The notes: a model not told the origin generated them from the letters alone. Shown: positions 23,940 to 35,185, numbered from the stretch's first letter. The stretch: DNA of 64,000 nt from Gamarada debralockiae (GCA_002803225.1 NXFV01001493.1:120467-184466), one strand, 5' to 3'. Made by a program: numbers and translations.

Positions 23940-24701
23940 GATGACTTTTTCGAATCTTTGTATATCAATTGACTTCTGCGAAGGATTTCTGGATGCTTTG
24001 GAGCAAGATCATCATCTTGTCCATCATCTGCTTTTATAGACAACTTCCAGCCTCGGCCCAAGCATGTGCAACTCCATTGAAACATATAATATGCTTTTAA
24101 GAATCTTCAGTTCCAGGTTTTGGTCCCAGTCTCGGCGGAAGTGTGACCGTTCTATCGATCGTTTAGAGGGGCTTCCCCGGATTTGGATTTGCCGATGCGG
24201 GGTGTGTGCGGCCCCTGCCGGGGAATTGACTGCGTTGAGACACCTGCCGGACCTGCATTGGAGGGGCTCCGAGGCTCGTGTTGGAACAGAAGAATTAATT
24301 GGAGAAATTCGATTTTGGAGACATGTGAAACCAAGATTATTGTGAGGGGCCGAAGTAGTAGCCTTGCTCGACTTTCATTTGAGGGCTTGTAACTCCTCCA
24401 ATCAACTCTCTTTTGGTACTCAGTTCCGGTTACTGTTATTTTGAATAGTCCTTAATCTTGTCATAAAGCCTTTTATTGGCTTCATAATTGGGGATATGAC
24501 ACGTATGATGGTGTCAGTTGATACTCTGTGCCACTGTAACCATTGGCATCCGGTCACCTCAGAAAGCGGGTACAGAAAAAAAGACAGAAAGGCTTCGACA
24601 GCGTGGGAAAAATCAAGTTTCCCAACAAGCGCAGACTCCTGCTTCACTTATCAGTCCCAACATTTGTACTTTTCGAATACAGTTACAAACAACTACCCAA
24701 C
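23940..24701. other. Promoter region of the CFEM gene and 3' flank of the deformylase gene
   Basis: No coding sequence is supported. The short plus- and minus-strand frames overlap each other and carry no domain. Confidence 0.45.
24033..24038 (-). promoter_or_regulatory. TATA box of the CFEM gene
   Basis: TATAAA on the minus strand (in TCTATAAAAG), 94 bp upstream of the CFEM start codon. This is a usual position for a regulated fungal secreted-protein gene. Confidence 0.6.
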
Positions 24702-25935
24702 TCAATTAAACACGACAGTCTTATGCCCATTAAGCAACACCCTCCTCTCAGCCACAAACCTCACAGCCGCAGCCAAAACATTACTCTCCACATTACTGCC
24801 CTCAATCGTCAACTCCTTCGGACTCAACGCATGATCCACCCTTACAACATTCTGCTCAATAATCGGCCCCTCATCCAAATCACTCGTCACAAAATGCGCA
24901 GTCGCTCCAATGATTTTGACACCGCGATCATACGCCTGATGATAAGGCTTGGCACCTTTGAACGAAGGCAAAAATGAGTGGTGGATGTTGATGATCTTGC
25001 CTGACATGGCGGTGCAGATGGTTGGTGAGAGAACTTGCATGTACCGCGCAAGAACGATCAGGTCGATATCATTCTCCTTGACCAGCTCCAGAATGCGGCC
25101 CTCCTGCTCTTGCTTCGTATCAGCGGTGACGGGAAGGTGGTGGAAGGGAATATTGTACGACGCCGCTAAGGGCTTGAAATCGGGGTGATTTGATACGATA
25201 AGTGGTACGTCGATTCCGAGCTGGGAGGCGGATTGTCGATATAGGAGGTCGTTCAGACAGTGTCCGATCTTGGAGACCATAACGAGGACTCGGGGCTTTC
25301 GGGCTGCGGAGTTGATCTCAAAATCCATGGACATTGATTGAGCTATGTCCTGGAAAGAGCTCCGTAATTGCTCGACATTCATCTTAGGAGCTTCAGAGGC
25401 TCCGGCTGGTCCGAAGTGCATTCTCATGAAGAATCTCTTGGATGTTGGGTCGCCGAATTGAGAGGAATCCACGATGTTGAAATTGTTTTCAGCTAAGTAG
25501 CCGGTGACGGCGTGTACCACACCTGGTCGGCTAGAATAGAGTAAGCTTCAATTCTTTAATTGACATGAAAGACAAGATTGTGAAAAATGATCCACGACTG
25601 GGCATCACGTGATGTGGATCTGAGGACTCGAGTACAGTGATATGCTCATTCTAGCGCTCTAGAAGTAATTCTGAAAATACGTACTCAGGACATGACAAAG
25701 TCAAGATAAAATCATCCTCGCTGACCATACTGGGAAATGCTAAGGGTATCTTAGGTGTAGTGACTGATCCAAAGGGCCTTCTGCAAGCTAGTCGATGATG
25801 CGTATATTTTAAAGCGGTTGGTTGCAATTGAGGGTGTGGCAGCCGAGGGCTTTGCTTGATCGATGGCGAGAAAGAAGATATTCTCTTGAATTGTATTCGT
25901 AGGAAGCGTGTATGACTCGCGGCGACAGCTGTCAT
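24702..25935 (-). CDS. purU: Formyltetrahydrofolate deformylase (PurU family), probably mitochondrial
   Basis: Exons 25935-25685 and 25530-24702 splice in frame to 359 residues. The 154-nt intron splits the ACT-domain motif SCPDRPGVVHAVTGYL. The enzyme hydrolyses 10-formyl-THF to THF and formate, balancing one-carbon pools. After the ACT domain (about residues 75-160) comes the formyltransferase fold with RKPRVLVMVSKIGHCLNDLL, then NIHHSFLPSFKGAKPYHQA and GATAHFVTSDLDEGPII, which hold the catalytic Asn/His/Asp of the PurN/PurU family. The N-terminal ~75 residues (MTAVAASHTRFLRIQFKRISS...) are basic and free of acids, so mitochondrial import is likely. An internal Met (PSMVSEDDF) could start a cytosolic form. 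The start is divergent from the esterase gene at 26330. Confidence 0.92.
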
Positions 25936-26329
25936 TTTGTGTGTTTGAGGAATTTTCAAATTTCATTATTTATCCTCATGTGTCGTGATCTCGCTTAATA
26001 AGGCAGGTGGGGTAGTGGGGTAATCCAACCTGATATCCTGCAAACGGATCCATTGAGTACATAAAGCAGATTCTCGGGGCTTCTATTAAAATAGAACTGA
26101 TTTCACTCAATGCACTCCTTGGTTGGCTTTTGGAAGTTGTTAAACTGGGGATCTACCGGTAGTCCCAATTCCAAGTCACGTGCTACACACCCTTTCGGTC
26201 TCCGAGAGCAAACGTCGAGTGAATCAAAGTCTTCTCATGGCTTGAAATTCTTATTTCGTGCTTTCTAAAGCTTTAATTTCACATAACGTCTGCGAGCAGT
26301 CACAGCTTCCAACGAAATACCACTGAAAT
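25936..26329. promoter_or_regulatory. Shared divergent promoter region (deformylase / GDSL esterase)
   Basis: A 394-bp spacer separates the two divergent start codons. It contains no coding frame. Sequence near 26170 includes TCACGTGC, an E-box-like CACGTG; no TATA box is convincing. Confidence 0.45.
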
Positions 26330-27398
26330 ATGGTGAGTGGCCTCCACCGTAAGAAAATCACTGACTAACAGTCCTTAGGCACCGCTAGAACAATTCCTGC
26401 TCTTCGGTTGGTGACATGGTAGCCCGATCCTTTCTGAGGTTTTTCTGATCTAAGAACAGGTGACAGTCTCACAATATGCTTCACCTCAGCTTCGGTCCTC
26501 CAGTCAGGTACAAACGACTTGAAAATTTCTTGCAAGCTTCGAGCAACTATTGACCTCTCGGGTGACATAGCCTTCTCAACGAAGTTCCAGTTGAATAGGC
26601 AAGGATTTGGGTAAGTCCTTGAGCCCCGAAGCTCTATATCACCCAAATCACTCAGCCCCACCAGCGGATACAACACATCCAACGCACTCTCTGTCCTCCC
26701 ATACGTAATCCCTGCGCCTGAGCAAGCAAGCATCAAATTCCTCGTAAGTCCCTCCTCCCCTCCCCTTCTCCTTTCCAACTCAAACCACCTCATTCTCCTC
26801 TATTAACCCATACAGACAATCTGGTTCGGCACTAACGACTGTAACCTGAACCCGACCACTCAGCAATACGTCCCACTGAATGAATTCCGCAGCAATCTCA
26901 AAACAATCATCAAGCACCCTTCCATCCTCGCCCAAATCAACTCCCACTCCACGAAAATAATACTCCTCACACCTCCCGTATTCTCAGAACCCATGCTGGA
27001 AGAATTAAATCAGTGCATGGGCCGGAGTGGAGTGACGAGAAAAGCGAGAGATGGAGCGCAGTATGCGGAGGTTGTAAGGGAGGTGGGAAGGGAGATGGGG
27101 GTTGAAGTGTTGGATGTTTGGGGGTTGTTTATGCGGGAGGTGGGGTGGTTTGGAGAAGTGGAGGAAGGTGGAGTGATGCCTGGGGAGATGAAAGATGGTA
27201 AGGGAGGACGGAATGAGGTTTTGGAGAGGTTGTTGCTTGATGGTGAGTGTTTTCGCGCCGGACTGGCAAATGGAGAGTGATTTTGGGCTGATGAGTCATT
27301 TAGGAGTCCATCTGAGGCCAGAGGGATATCGGATCGTGCTCGAGGGACTCGTGAAACTCATCAACGAGAAATGGCCGGAGTATGCACTCCCAGCTTAG
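26330..27398 (+). CDS. GDSL/SGNH esterase, Iah1-like
   Basis: Six exons: 26330-26332 (only the ATG), 26379-26406, 26460-26610, 26656-26743, 26816-27242 and 27304-27398. They sum to 264 codons (263 residues). SGNH block I is LLFGDSL with the nucleophile Ser; block III is FGTNDCNL (FGxND); block V is DGVHLRPEGY with the catalytic Asp and His. GYNTSNAL and PAPEQASIKF match the isoamyl acetate hydrolase (Iah1) subfamily, which cleaves small acetate esters. The stretch between GDSL and GYNT (about residues 18-60) fits poorly; in a neighbouring frame SQYASPQLRSS looks closer to the family. A frame error or a further intron may therefore be hidden there. Start and catalytic blocks are solid; the N-terminal model is not. 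Confidence 0.78.
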
Positions 27399-27502
27399 AT
27401 TGTTGTTGCCACCAACGAGACCAGAAGATCAGCAGAAAGAGATAATACTGCAAATCTGCGCTGTATGATGGTATATAGCAATATCAAAACACCTACCAGC
27501 TT

Positions 27503-29446
27503 TCACGAATTCCTCAGCAAGCCCCTCAATCCATTAATCCTCCCCATTAACCCCGTCCCATAGCCAACCTCAACAACCGAGCTCGCGAACTTGAAACCCT
27601 TCGCCGTCTCCGGCACAGGATAGCGAATCTGCTTCGGAATAGCCGTCTTGATCCCCGCCCATCCCCATCGATCCTCACAAATCGACTTGATATTACACAA
27701 ACCCCTCAATCCCTCTTCACCCGCAAATCGTCCATACCCACTTCCCTTCATACCGCCAAACGGTAATTGAACAGCATAATACGCCGCGAAGTCGTTGACA
27801 GCCACCATACCGCTCTTCAAGTTCTGCATAATTACGTCCATGGTCCAGTCATACTGCCCAAATACTGAAGCTCCAAGGCCGAAGTTGGGAGCGTTGGCTA
27901 TCTTGCATGCTTCTTCGGGGTCCTTGGCTCGCATCACGACGCAGATGGGTCCAAAGCATTCTTCGTTCGCGATGGCCATTTCTTTCGTGACGTCCACGAG
28001 AAGGGTAGGTTGGAAATAATGTCCCGAGTGATGGACGGGGTGGCTCAGTCGTGAGCCACCGACGAGGAGACGTGCACCGTTTTTGACGGCGGATTGGATG
28101 AGGTTTTCGAGTCTTTCGAAGGACGAGTCGGAGATCATTGCTCCCATGTCAACTTGTGCGTCTTTGGGTGCATCCAGAGAGGAGCCTACTCGCAAGGCAC
28201 GTATTCGAGGCTCGAGTTCTGAGACGAGTTTGTCGTAGATCTTTGGGAGTGCAATGATTCGTTCAATGCCAATACAATTTTGACCAGCTGCTTGGAAGGT
28301 GCCACGGAGGAGAATCTCGATAATGCGGTTGAAGTCGCCCAAAGCGGAATCAAGGACAATCGCGGCGTCCTTACCTCCTAATTCTGCAACGACAGGGGTT
28401 AGAGACTTCGCTGCAGATGCTGCAACAAGTTTGGCAATTGGTCGGCTGCCGATGAAGGTTACGTGGGAGATCGATGGGTGAGATGTCAGGTAATTTGCTG
28501 TCTGAGGCCAGCAGGTGACGGTCTGGACGAGATGAGGATCATGGCCACAAACATGAAGCGCGCCCTTGACAATCAAGGTAAAATACGCAGCACTCCATGC
28601 GGTATTCTCGGATGCCTTCACAACAATGCCGTTTCCAGAAAAGATGGCAGAGATCATAGGCCCAATGAGATTATGGAAAGGATAATTCCACGAAACCAAA
28701 GCAGCCACCACGCCAAGAGGCTCGTATTTTACCGTGTTCTTCTTATACGCCATAAGGAGATTCGTTGGTCTCCGTGACGGAAGAAGTGCCTTCTCGCCAT
28801 GCAGTATCGTCCAACGGAGCTTTTCCACGGTTACGAGAATCTCTCCCAGCGAAGCATCGATCATAGTCTTGCCAGAATCCAGGCACGCTACCCTGCAAAT
28901 ATCCTCCTGATTCTCAATTATAAAGGCCTGTATGCATCGAAGCACTTGTCGGCGTTGCGTAAACGTGGTTCGTTCCCATTTTTGCTGCGCAGTGTGTGAT
29001 TTCTCTATCGCGCGGTCGATACCTTCGGGGGTAACAGGGTTAACAAATCCAAGGAATTCTCCCGTCGCTGGAGCGTAGCATTGAATTGCTGTTGAACCAG
29101 GAGCCTGCATACCATTAGCGTCTACACTCTGCTGAAGCCGCCGTAGTATGTGTGTACCTTGATGGAAGGTTTTTCTAGGACTCTTCCATCTCCAGGAGGA
29201 TTGGGCACCGAAATTGTGTACGGAATAACCTTTTCGAGTTTGATATAGTCGATAATCCATAGAGTTCCAAAGAGGCAGACAGCCACAAATACCATCCCAA
29301 TCGCAGAACCAGCCCACAGCAATTTTTCACTGCGAAGGTCTGTAATTAGCAATTGGATCCAATCTTCAGAGCCAATCGACAACATACATCTCTCCTGGAC
29401 TCCATCCCGCCAGAAACAGATCGGGATTCGTCTCAACTTCTGCCAT
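27503..29446 (-). CDS. MSC7: Membrane-anchored aldehyde dehydrogenase, Msc7-like
   Basis: Exons 29446-29388, 29329-29158 and 29104-27503 give 610 residues. Near residue 25-45 is a membrane segment (AGSAIGMVFVAVCLFGTLWII), after which the NAD(P)-binding ALDH domain starts. The catalytic base is in VVAELGGKD (Glu, about residue 317) and the nucleophile in FQAAGQNCIG (Cys, about 354). SWNYPFHN and the closing LPFGGMKGSGYGRF motif are also present. This layout (N-terminal anchor plus ALDH) matches yeast Msc7 (YHR039C), an ER-associated ALDH-like protein of unclear substrate. The 58-nt first intron is chosen because only the CGCAG acceptor keeps the phase. All key ALDH residues are kept, so it is probably active. 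Confidence 0.9.
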
Positions 29447-30634
29447 GGCGTCCTTCGTCAAATTAATACATGCTCAGCCGTGTCCGAATTCAATGCTGCA
29501 TCTGTGTTGACAAATTCCACGATTCGAGGCGAAGGATGCTTTGGTATTTATCGCCTCTCACACACCCGAACTACAAAAGAAAGACAACGTGCACAAAAAG
29601 TTCGAGGCGTAGAAAGAGAAGAGAATGGAAGACTCGAGGTTGGCTATTTGGCCTCACGCGTCGACAAATTTCAGATCTGGGGAAGGTGCATCCCTGCTAG
29701 CGTGGCTTCTCCTTTCAGCCTGAAAGAGCCTTGCGGACCGAATCCGCCGTTCTCGGCTGTCCCCTTTAGGAAGTGGCTGAACGGGCGTAATGGCACTGGG
29801 TTTCTTTGAACGACTTGACAGACGTGGAGTCCAACCAAATTGATTCAAGTTATGGGAATTTGGCTTTAAGAACGGATTTTCAAACTTGTCGGAATCGCTG
29901 AGTTTACTTTAAGCGATTCAAAATTTGGACTTGGGAGTGCGAGTCCAAAATTGGAATTGAAATTTCAGATGCTAGGACTGCTTCTGCATAGTTTGGACAT
30001 AGTTGAAAGATTAACATTTTGGATCCAATGGTCTAGATTTTTGAATCGCTCACTTGGTTTGAACGATTGACATTTGGCTTTCAGGTTCATTGTTTCCTGG
30101 ACTGTCTGAATCACTCACTTGGTCTGAACATTTGGGATTGATGTTTCAGATGCTAAGTTTCACTGTTTTCCGGATAGTTCGAATGGTTCACTTGATTTGA
30201 GCGATTGAAATTAAAAACTCGGATACTGGAGTCTAAGACACCTCAATCGGTAAATGATTTGAACGATTCGGACTAAAATTTCAGATGATAGGATTCACTG
30301 TCTTCCAGATCGTTTGAATCGTTCAAACAACCTGAGCGATTTGGGATTCAGATTGCGGATTCATTACATTGTCCGTTGTCAGAGTAAGTCATGCCATTGT
30401 CAAATGAAGGGTAATTGCGAAACCCATGCTAAAATCCATGCTGAATCGCCGAAATAATCTGAGCGATTGATATCCATGCCATAGTGTACAGATGAAGCCA
30501 CGCGCCTGGTGTCGCCCCTCTGAATCCATACAAAATCTACGCAACATTGTCCAGATAAATGCCAATGCCAAATCAACGCCATGCTAAATATCGGTTATTC
30601 ACTCGTGCTCCATCAGTCAACTATCTTCAATCAT
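29447..30634. other. Intergenic region holding a degenerate tandem repeat
   Basis: The first 300 bp are the aldehyde dehydrogenase promoter; the rest is mostly the repeat described separately. I see no gene. Confidence 0.5.
29866..30480. repeat. Degenerate tandem repeat (minisatellite-like), GAACGATT/TTTCAGATG units
   Basis: Related blocks recur several times. TTTCAGATGCTAGG (about 29963), TTTCAGATGCTAAG (30143) and TTTCAGATGATAGG (30279) are each followed by a CTG...TTTGGA or TTCACTGT(T/C)TTCC segment. They then run into variants of TTTGAATCG(C/T)TCACTTGGTTTG or TTTGAACGATT. Unit spacing is about 140-180 bp. The units are diverged and code for nothing. Confidence 0.75.
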
Positions 30635-32260
30635 TTACTCCTCAGTACTCTCAGTACCGTCCATGCTCGCCGTCTCGCTCTCCTCAGTCTCCTCGTCGCG
30701 CTTGCGCTTTTTGCCCTTATTGCCAGCCGCCTCACTCTTCCGCTCAGGTCGGGTAACAAGGTGCTCGATAGGACAAACAGTATTCTCGTACTCCTCCACA
30801 CTTCCCTTCGCCTTGCATCGTCCACACGTTCTACCATGTCTCAAGAACAGCTGGTGAAGAGAGTATTTGAGATGGTCAGGGATGCGAACCTCACAATGGC
30901 TGAACGTCTTGTCTCTTGACGCACCATCCGGAACCCATCCAAGCATCTTGCAGTGGCGCCAAACATGAGTATCAACAGCAAAGCTGGGGCGTTTCATGCA
31001 GAAGAGAATGACACAAGAAGCCGTCTTCACGCCAATTCCTGGGAGCTTGGTCATTTCCTCCATCGCCTCATCAGTTGTCATCTCGAAGACATGGTCCATT
31101 GAAAGTAAGTTCTCGTCAGCTCTAGTGATCTCCATGTCCTTCGCCTCCCGTGTCTCGTGCTTGGCTCCAGGAATATTTGCTGCTTCACCAGTCTGTTTCT
31201 CCTTGAGCAGAGCGTCACGTCGTGCACAGTTCCCTTCGTAGACAGCATCAAGAATCTTCTTAATGTTCTTTGACTTCAAAGCTGCTAGACCGCCAGACTT
31301 GATTGCTGCTTCGATGGTAGCAACATCCGCCTCCCGCACAGCCTCCCAGTTCACACTTCCTTTGCCAATACCTGAAGTTCGAAGGCCAAATTCTGCTTTC
31401 AGGCCTTTCAGGGAGTTGTTGGAGTTGTTGGCGGTTGTGGCCGCGCTGAGCAAGGTTCTGAGAATTGCATCAAGAAGGTCGGGAACTTCACCACAGCCAG
31501 TAATGTCCATCGAGGGGGGAGAAATTATCGCTGGCGGTTTAACTTCGCCATGGATTTTAGAAAGCAATCGGTTTACTTCTTCGCAGGCTTCAGGAGTGGG
31601 CATGATGTGGTTGGGGAAGGGTGATTTGCCGGGAGTCAAGCCATATTTGTTTGCTTTCTTCTTGCTGGCCTTCTTTGTCGCATTGCCTGAAGCTTCAACA
31701 AGCTCGTTGGCCTTGTCTACCACCTTCTGTGATGTATCAATGTTCTTCTTCCTTGGTGCAGCGCGCTTTCGTTTGGGTTTGACGTTTTCGAAGTCTTCGT
31801 CCTTGGCACCGGGGTCGGTCTCATCCTTGACAGCCTTTGCCTCCCTTCTACCCCTCTTTGGCAACTCCTCCTGTAGAAGTTCAGAAGCCAAGGGGTCGGC
31901 ATTCTCACTTGTAGGAGATGACTCTGGAGTTGCAAGCTTGGCTCGTCTAACCTTCTTCTTTGGAGGAGCCGTCAATCCAGCCAAGTCCTGATCATCCTCA
32001 ACCTCTTCCTTCATTAAGTCTCCCTTGTAGCCTAGGCCATGAGGAAGGACGTTCCAGTTACCAACAACTGGCTTAGAGATCTTTTTGTTTTTTGCTAACA
32101 CTTGCTTCTTCTTTCCAGTCGCAGTTGAAGACTTTGTCGAACCATTGATTACCTTGTTATCAGCCGCGTTGATAAGGGTAGCTGGAGGAGATGACAAGCT
32201 GGCTGCTAGTGCATCCTGGAGGAGCACAGCTTCTCGCTTTGATGCTGCACGGGTAGGCAT
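30635..32260 (-). CDS. HhH-GPD DNA glycosylase / endonuclease III-like
   Basis: A single exon of 541 residues starting MPTRAASKREAV. The first ~215 residues are disordered and rich in Lys/Arg/Ser/Pro with several NLS-like runs (KPKRKRAAPRKK). The glycosylase core follows, starting near FPNHIMPTPEACEEV. It contains LLSAATTANNSNNSLKGL, the helix-hairpin-helix LPGIGVKTAS (about residue 405) with the Lys used by bifunctional endonuclease III, and FAVDTHVWRH with the catalytic Asp (about 428). A partial Cys cluster (CGRCKAKG...CPIEH) stands where endonuclease III binds [4Fe-4S]; only three of the four ligands are obvious. The C-terminus is again basic/acidic. Predicted role: nuclear base-excision repair. 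The exact lesion specificity is unknown. Confidence 0.85.
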   Translation of the reverse strand: MPTRAASKREAVLLQDALAASLSSPPATLINAADNKVINGSTKSSTATGKKKQVLAKNKKISKPVVGNWNVLPHGLGYKGDLMKEEVEDDQDLAGLTAPPKKKVRRAKLATPESSPTSENADPLASELLQEELPKRGRREAKAVKDETDPGAKDEDFENVKPKRKRAAPRKKNIDTSQKVVDKANELVEASGNATKKASKKKANKYGLTPGKSPFPNHIMPTPEACEEVNRLLSKIHGEVKPPAIISPPSMDITGCGEVPDLLDAILRTLLSAATTANNSNNSLKGLKAEFGLRTSGIGKGSVNWEAVREADVATIEAAIKSGGLAALKSKNIKKILDAVYEGNCARRDALLKEKQTGEAANIPGAKHETREAKDMEITRADENLLSMDHVFEMTTDEAMEEMTKLPGIGVKTASCVILFCMKRPSFAVDTHVWRHCKMLGWVPDGASRDKTFSHCEVRIPDHLKYSLHQLFLRHGRTCGRCKAKGSVEEYENTVCPIEHLVTRPERKSEAAGNKGKKRKRDEETEESETASMDGTESTEE

Positions 32261-33638
32261 GTTGAGGTCCGATATTGTTCTGGACAGTATGACTGCAATG
32301 ACTCACATTCCCCACCCGGAGTTGTCCCAGATGATTCAGAGTGGTTTTCCAAATTCGCCGGAGATGTCGAGACTGCAGAGGTAGAAGAGACAATAAATGA
32401 TTCACGACTCTCTAATTTCGGTTTCCATTGATTGTGTACAATAGAAAGGGAAATAGATTGACAGGATTTCAGAAGTTGTGCAGTGATGGCAGTCGACGAT
32501 TTGACAGGGGGATGAATGAATGTCGTTCAGAAGCTATTGAAAAGGATGGTGTAGATTGCTCTAAGTTGTAAAAGAGAAAGAAGGTCAAGGACGAGGCTGA
32601 AAAGCCTCGGATATTTCGCTAGTACTAGCGCGACACTGGGTAGCTGCGCTAAACCGAATACGCTCACAGCAACGGCTTCTTTCCCCTTGGTCGCGTGTAA
32701 TAGAAGGGAACTTAGACTGATTGAATAACTTTAGAAGGCTGATGTTGATCAAAGATCGTGACTTGGTTGTAGAATTAACTGAGGTGGTTCAAGAATTATT
32801 GGGAAGGATAGCGCAGATTGCTGATGAAATTGGATTTTTCGCTTGGTGTTCGGCGTGGTTCTAGTGATGGCAGAATGATCTCATGACTTCGACTTACCCC
32901 TAGTGCCTTGCGGTAGCTCGTGGAACAGCGGAAAACCTTATCGGTCCTCTGCACCAAGACCACAACATCCAAACACATAAAAAGTATAATGAGATATAGA
33001 ACTAATTGCGACGAACAAAATTATCTCTTCAGATTTTTCATTTTGCGTTATGTTGAGAAGTTACGAATCGGTCGTAGTTTTGACTGTTCCACGAGCTACT
33101 GCACCCTCTGGTGCAAGGGAAACTACAGGTAGCTGGATTGACAGCGTTCCAGAAGTTTGGATATTAATTCGGGATAGGAGAATTTATTAAAGTACTCTAG
33201 ACTGTGTTAAAAAGAATAAAGAAGATGGTTGGAAGAAGAAAGGAAAATGGCAATGCCGAAGAGCTTTGGAGATTGTACCAAGGGAGATGAATTCTGGCAA
33301 ACCCCCCACACCCTGCAGATGAAAATTCTCCCCAGCAGAAAACCATCGACTGGATAGTATCGTGGCACTTTGAATCGTCGACAGTAAATAAGAACTCGCT
33401 CTAACTATCGTGGCGATTAACTGTCAACAATCTCCAAAGAACATCGAAAGGGAGAGCGAAGACGACTGCGACAGCAAGGAATTGTAAACAGGAGGAGCTT
33501 GATGTCTCGACTTTGTGTTGGGTTGTCCCGTGCTCATGGCTCAAAGGAAATGAATCTTTGAGCCTACTCAATGTCTGCGAATCTTGATTTCGGGAGCTGA
33601 AAATCTTTATTGATGGTGGAGACTCTGATAGCTGCAGC
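32261..33638. other. Promoter of the glycosylase gene and a 1.4-kb gene-free stretch
   Basis: No gene is supported. Features seen are a small hairpin GAGGCTGAAAAGCCTC (32594-32609), a palindrome CGCTAGTACTAGCG (32618-32631) and the inverted-repeat element listed separately. Confidence 0.45.
32913..33099. repeat. Possible small inverted-repeat (MITE-like) element
   Basis: GTAGCTCGTGGAACAG at 32913-32928 is repeated in perfect inverted form, CTGTTCCACGAGCTAC, at 33084-33099. Weaker similarity continues outward (TTGCG against TGCA). The 187-bp span has no coding content. This size and structure fit a non-autonomous DNA element or a long stem-loop. Confidence 0.55.
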
Positions 33639-35185
33639 CTAGAATAATTTTGACTTGAAGTCCCCCTCCGACTCGAACAGTTCTCCAATTGCCTTCCCGA
33701 CATGGAGAGCATGTAGATCGGTGTATCGAGGATCTACCATCGTGAGTTCGACCGACATGCCGTTCTCTCCCGCAAAGCCAGGGACATTGAGATATGAAAC
33801 TAGGAGGATGGTCCACATCGAGCAGAAACTCTGTTGCTCTCATCAGCATTGGAATACCCAGCAAGCAGAAGAAGGGGCCAACTCACAGCATCACCGGTGC
33901 TCGCGATACCCACAGACGCCTCATCAACAACACTCGGGGTAAGAACCTGCATCGTACTTGCTCGCGATCTCATCCCATACTGGTCGGAGACGTGCGCAGC
34001 TGTGATAGCTTTCGAGTTGAGCTTTCCAGCTCAACTTTGTCGTATTCTCCACGTGCCCCACGATGTTCTTGTTCATCTTCTCCTTTCCAATCAAGTAATC
34101 TATGCAATATCTCGTCAGCACGTTAAATCAGCCAATAAAGGTAAGAGAAAGACTTACTGCCCAAGAATGAACTCCTTACCTCGCCAGCAAGCACATTCGC
34201 ATGCCATTGCTTTGACTTCGTGAAGTTTTCCTGCAATTCGAGCTCCTCAACAGTAGCACCTGATTTCTTCAGCAATTCCTGAGCCTTTTCAAAAGCGTTT
34301 TTCGTTCCTGGTCCAGCTTTTGACCACACTGGAGACTTGCAAAATGCAACCTTGGCTCCCTTCAGTGAAATGGAGTTGAGGGAATAGGCTCATCATCTTC
34401 GAGTTGGAAGACTGGCAAGAAGTTCGAGATCCTTGACGGAACGTGCATAAAGATTCAGAGTGTCGCAAGTAATGGAGTATTGCGCTATTCCCTCACGTGA
34501 GATCGCACCCGGGTTGGCTGTATTTAAACATCAGCATCTATTTCTCTAGGATGAGGTAGAGATGCACACCTTTCAGCGCGTAAATCCCATTGAATGATCC
34601 AGGCTTGATAGTACTTCCTCCCGTCTGAGTCCCGAGACAAATCGGGACCTGAAAATCCCCAACAGCAGCACCAGATCCGGAAGATGATCCACCAAGGGTT
34701 CGAGTCGGGTCATGTGGATTCGTTTGAAGGCCCCCATCAACTACCGCAGCAAATTCAGTCGTAGTCGTCTTTCCAAAGATGAACACACCAGCAGCACGCA
34801 GCGTCATGACCGGCCCAGCATATACCAGTGCAGGAGGGCCATTTCTGTAAATATCAGAGTTGTGACAGGTTGGCATACCTGGAGCATTTCGTAGTCACGT
34901 GAACTAATATTGAAAATGAGGGCGGGAGCTACCTTTAGTCAAGATGATATCCTTGACTCTAACCGCGATACCGTGTAAAGGGCCTCTCTTTTCAGCTGGG
35001 ACTTGGTCCAGCTTCCTTGCCTAAGTGAGAACGAATTCTGGATCAAGGTGTGCCCATGCTTTGATAATTTCATCTTGCTCCTTGATGCGAGCCAAAAGTG
35101 ACTTGGCGTAGTCTTCAACTGTGAGGTCGCCTTTTTGCGTCAATGCAAGGATTTTGCTTGCTATTAAGCGGTATGGTCCTGCCAT
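33639..35185 (-). pseudogene. Amidase (amidase-signature family) pseudogene
   Basis: On the minus strand the start MAGPYRLIASKIL is followed by clear amidase sequence: GPLHGIAVRVKDIILT, then GGSSSGSGAAVGDFQVPI (the signature Ser-Gly-rich loop), GTQTGGSTIKPGSFNG, KAGPGTKNAFEKAQELL and IVGHVENTTKLSWKAQLES. At least four introns can be seen at expected places. The reading is broken by TAG at 35021-35023 (LT*ARKLD, where the family has Gln; CAG to TAG) and by frameshifts near 34505, 34412, 34365 and 33946. The C-terminal part (SMWTILL...GKAIGELFESEGDF) is present to a normal stop. The gene is therefore complete in extent but non-functional. The parent enzyme would hydrolyse an amide of unknown identity. 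Confidence 0.88.

Noticed and set aside
26365..26793. 142-codon minus-strand ORF
   Set aside because: Antisense to the esterase exons that carry GDSL and GYNT motifs; no domain of its own.
31263..31991. 242-codon plus-strand ORF
   Set aside because: It is the antisense shadow of the Lys/Ser-rich part of the glycosylase gene, whose minus-strand frame has clear HhH-GPD motifs.
32594..32631. Hairpin plus palindrome as a bacterial-type terminator
   Set aside because: Eukaryotic DNA in a promoter region; no U-run and no upstream gene end.
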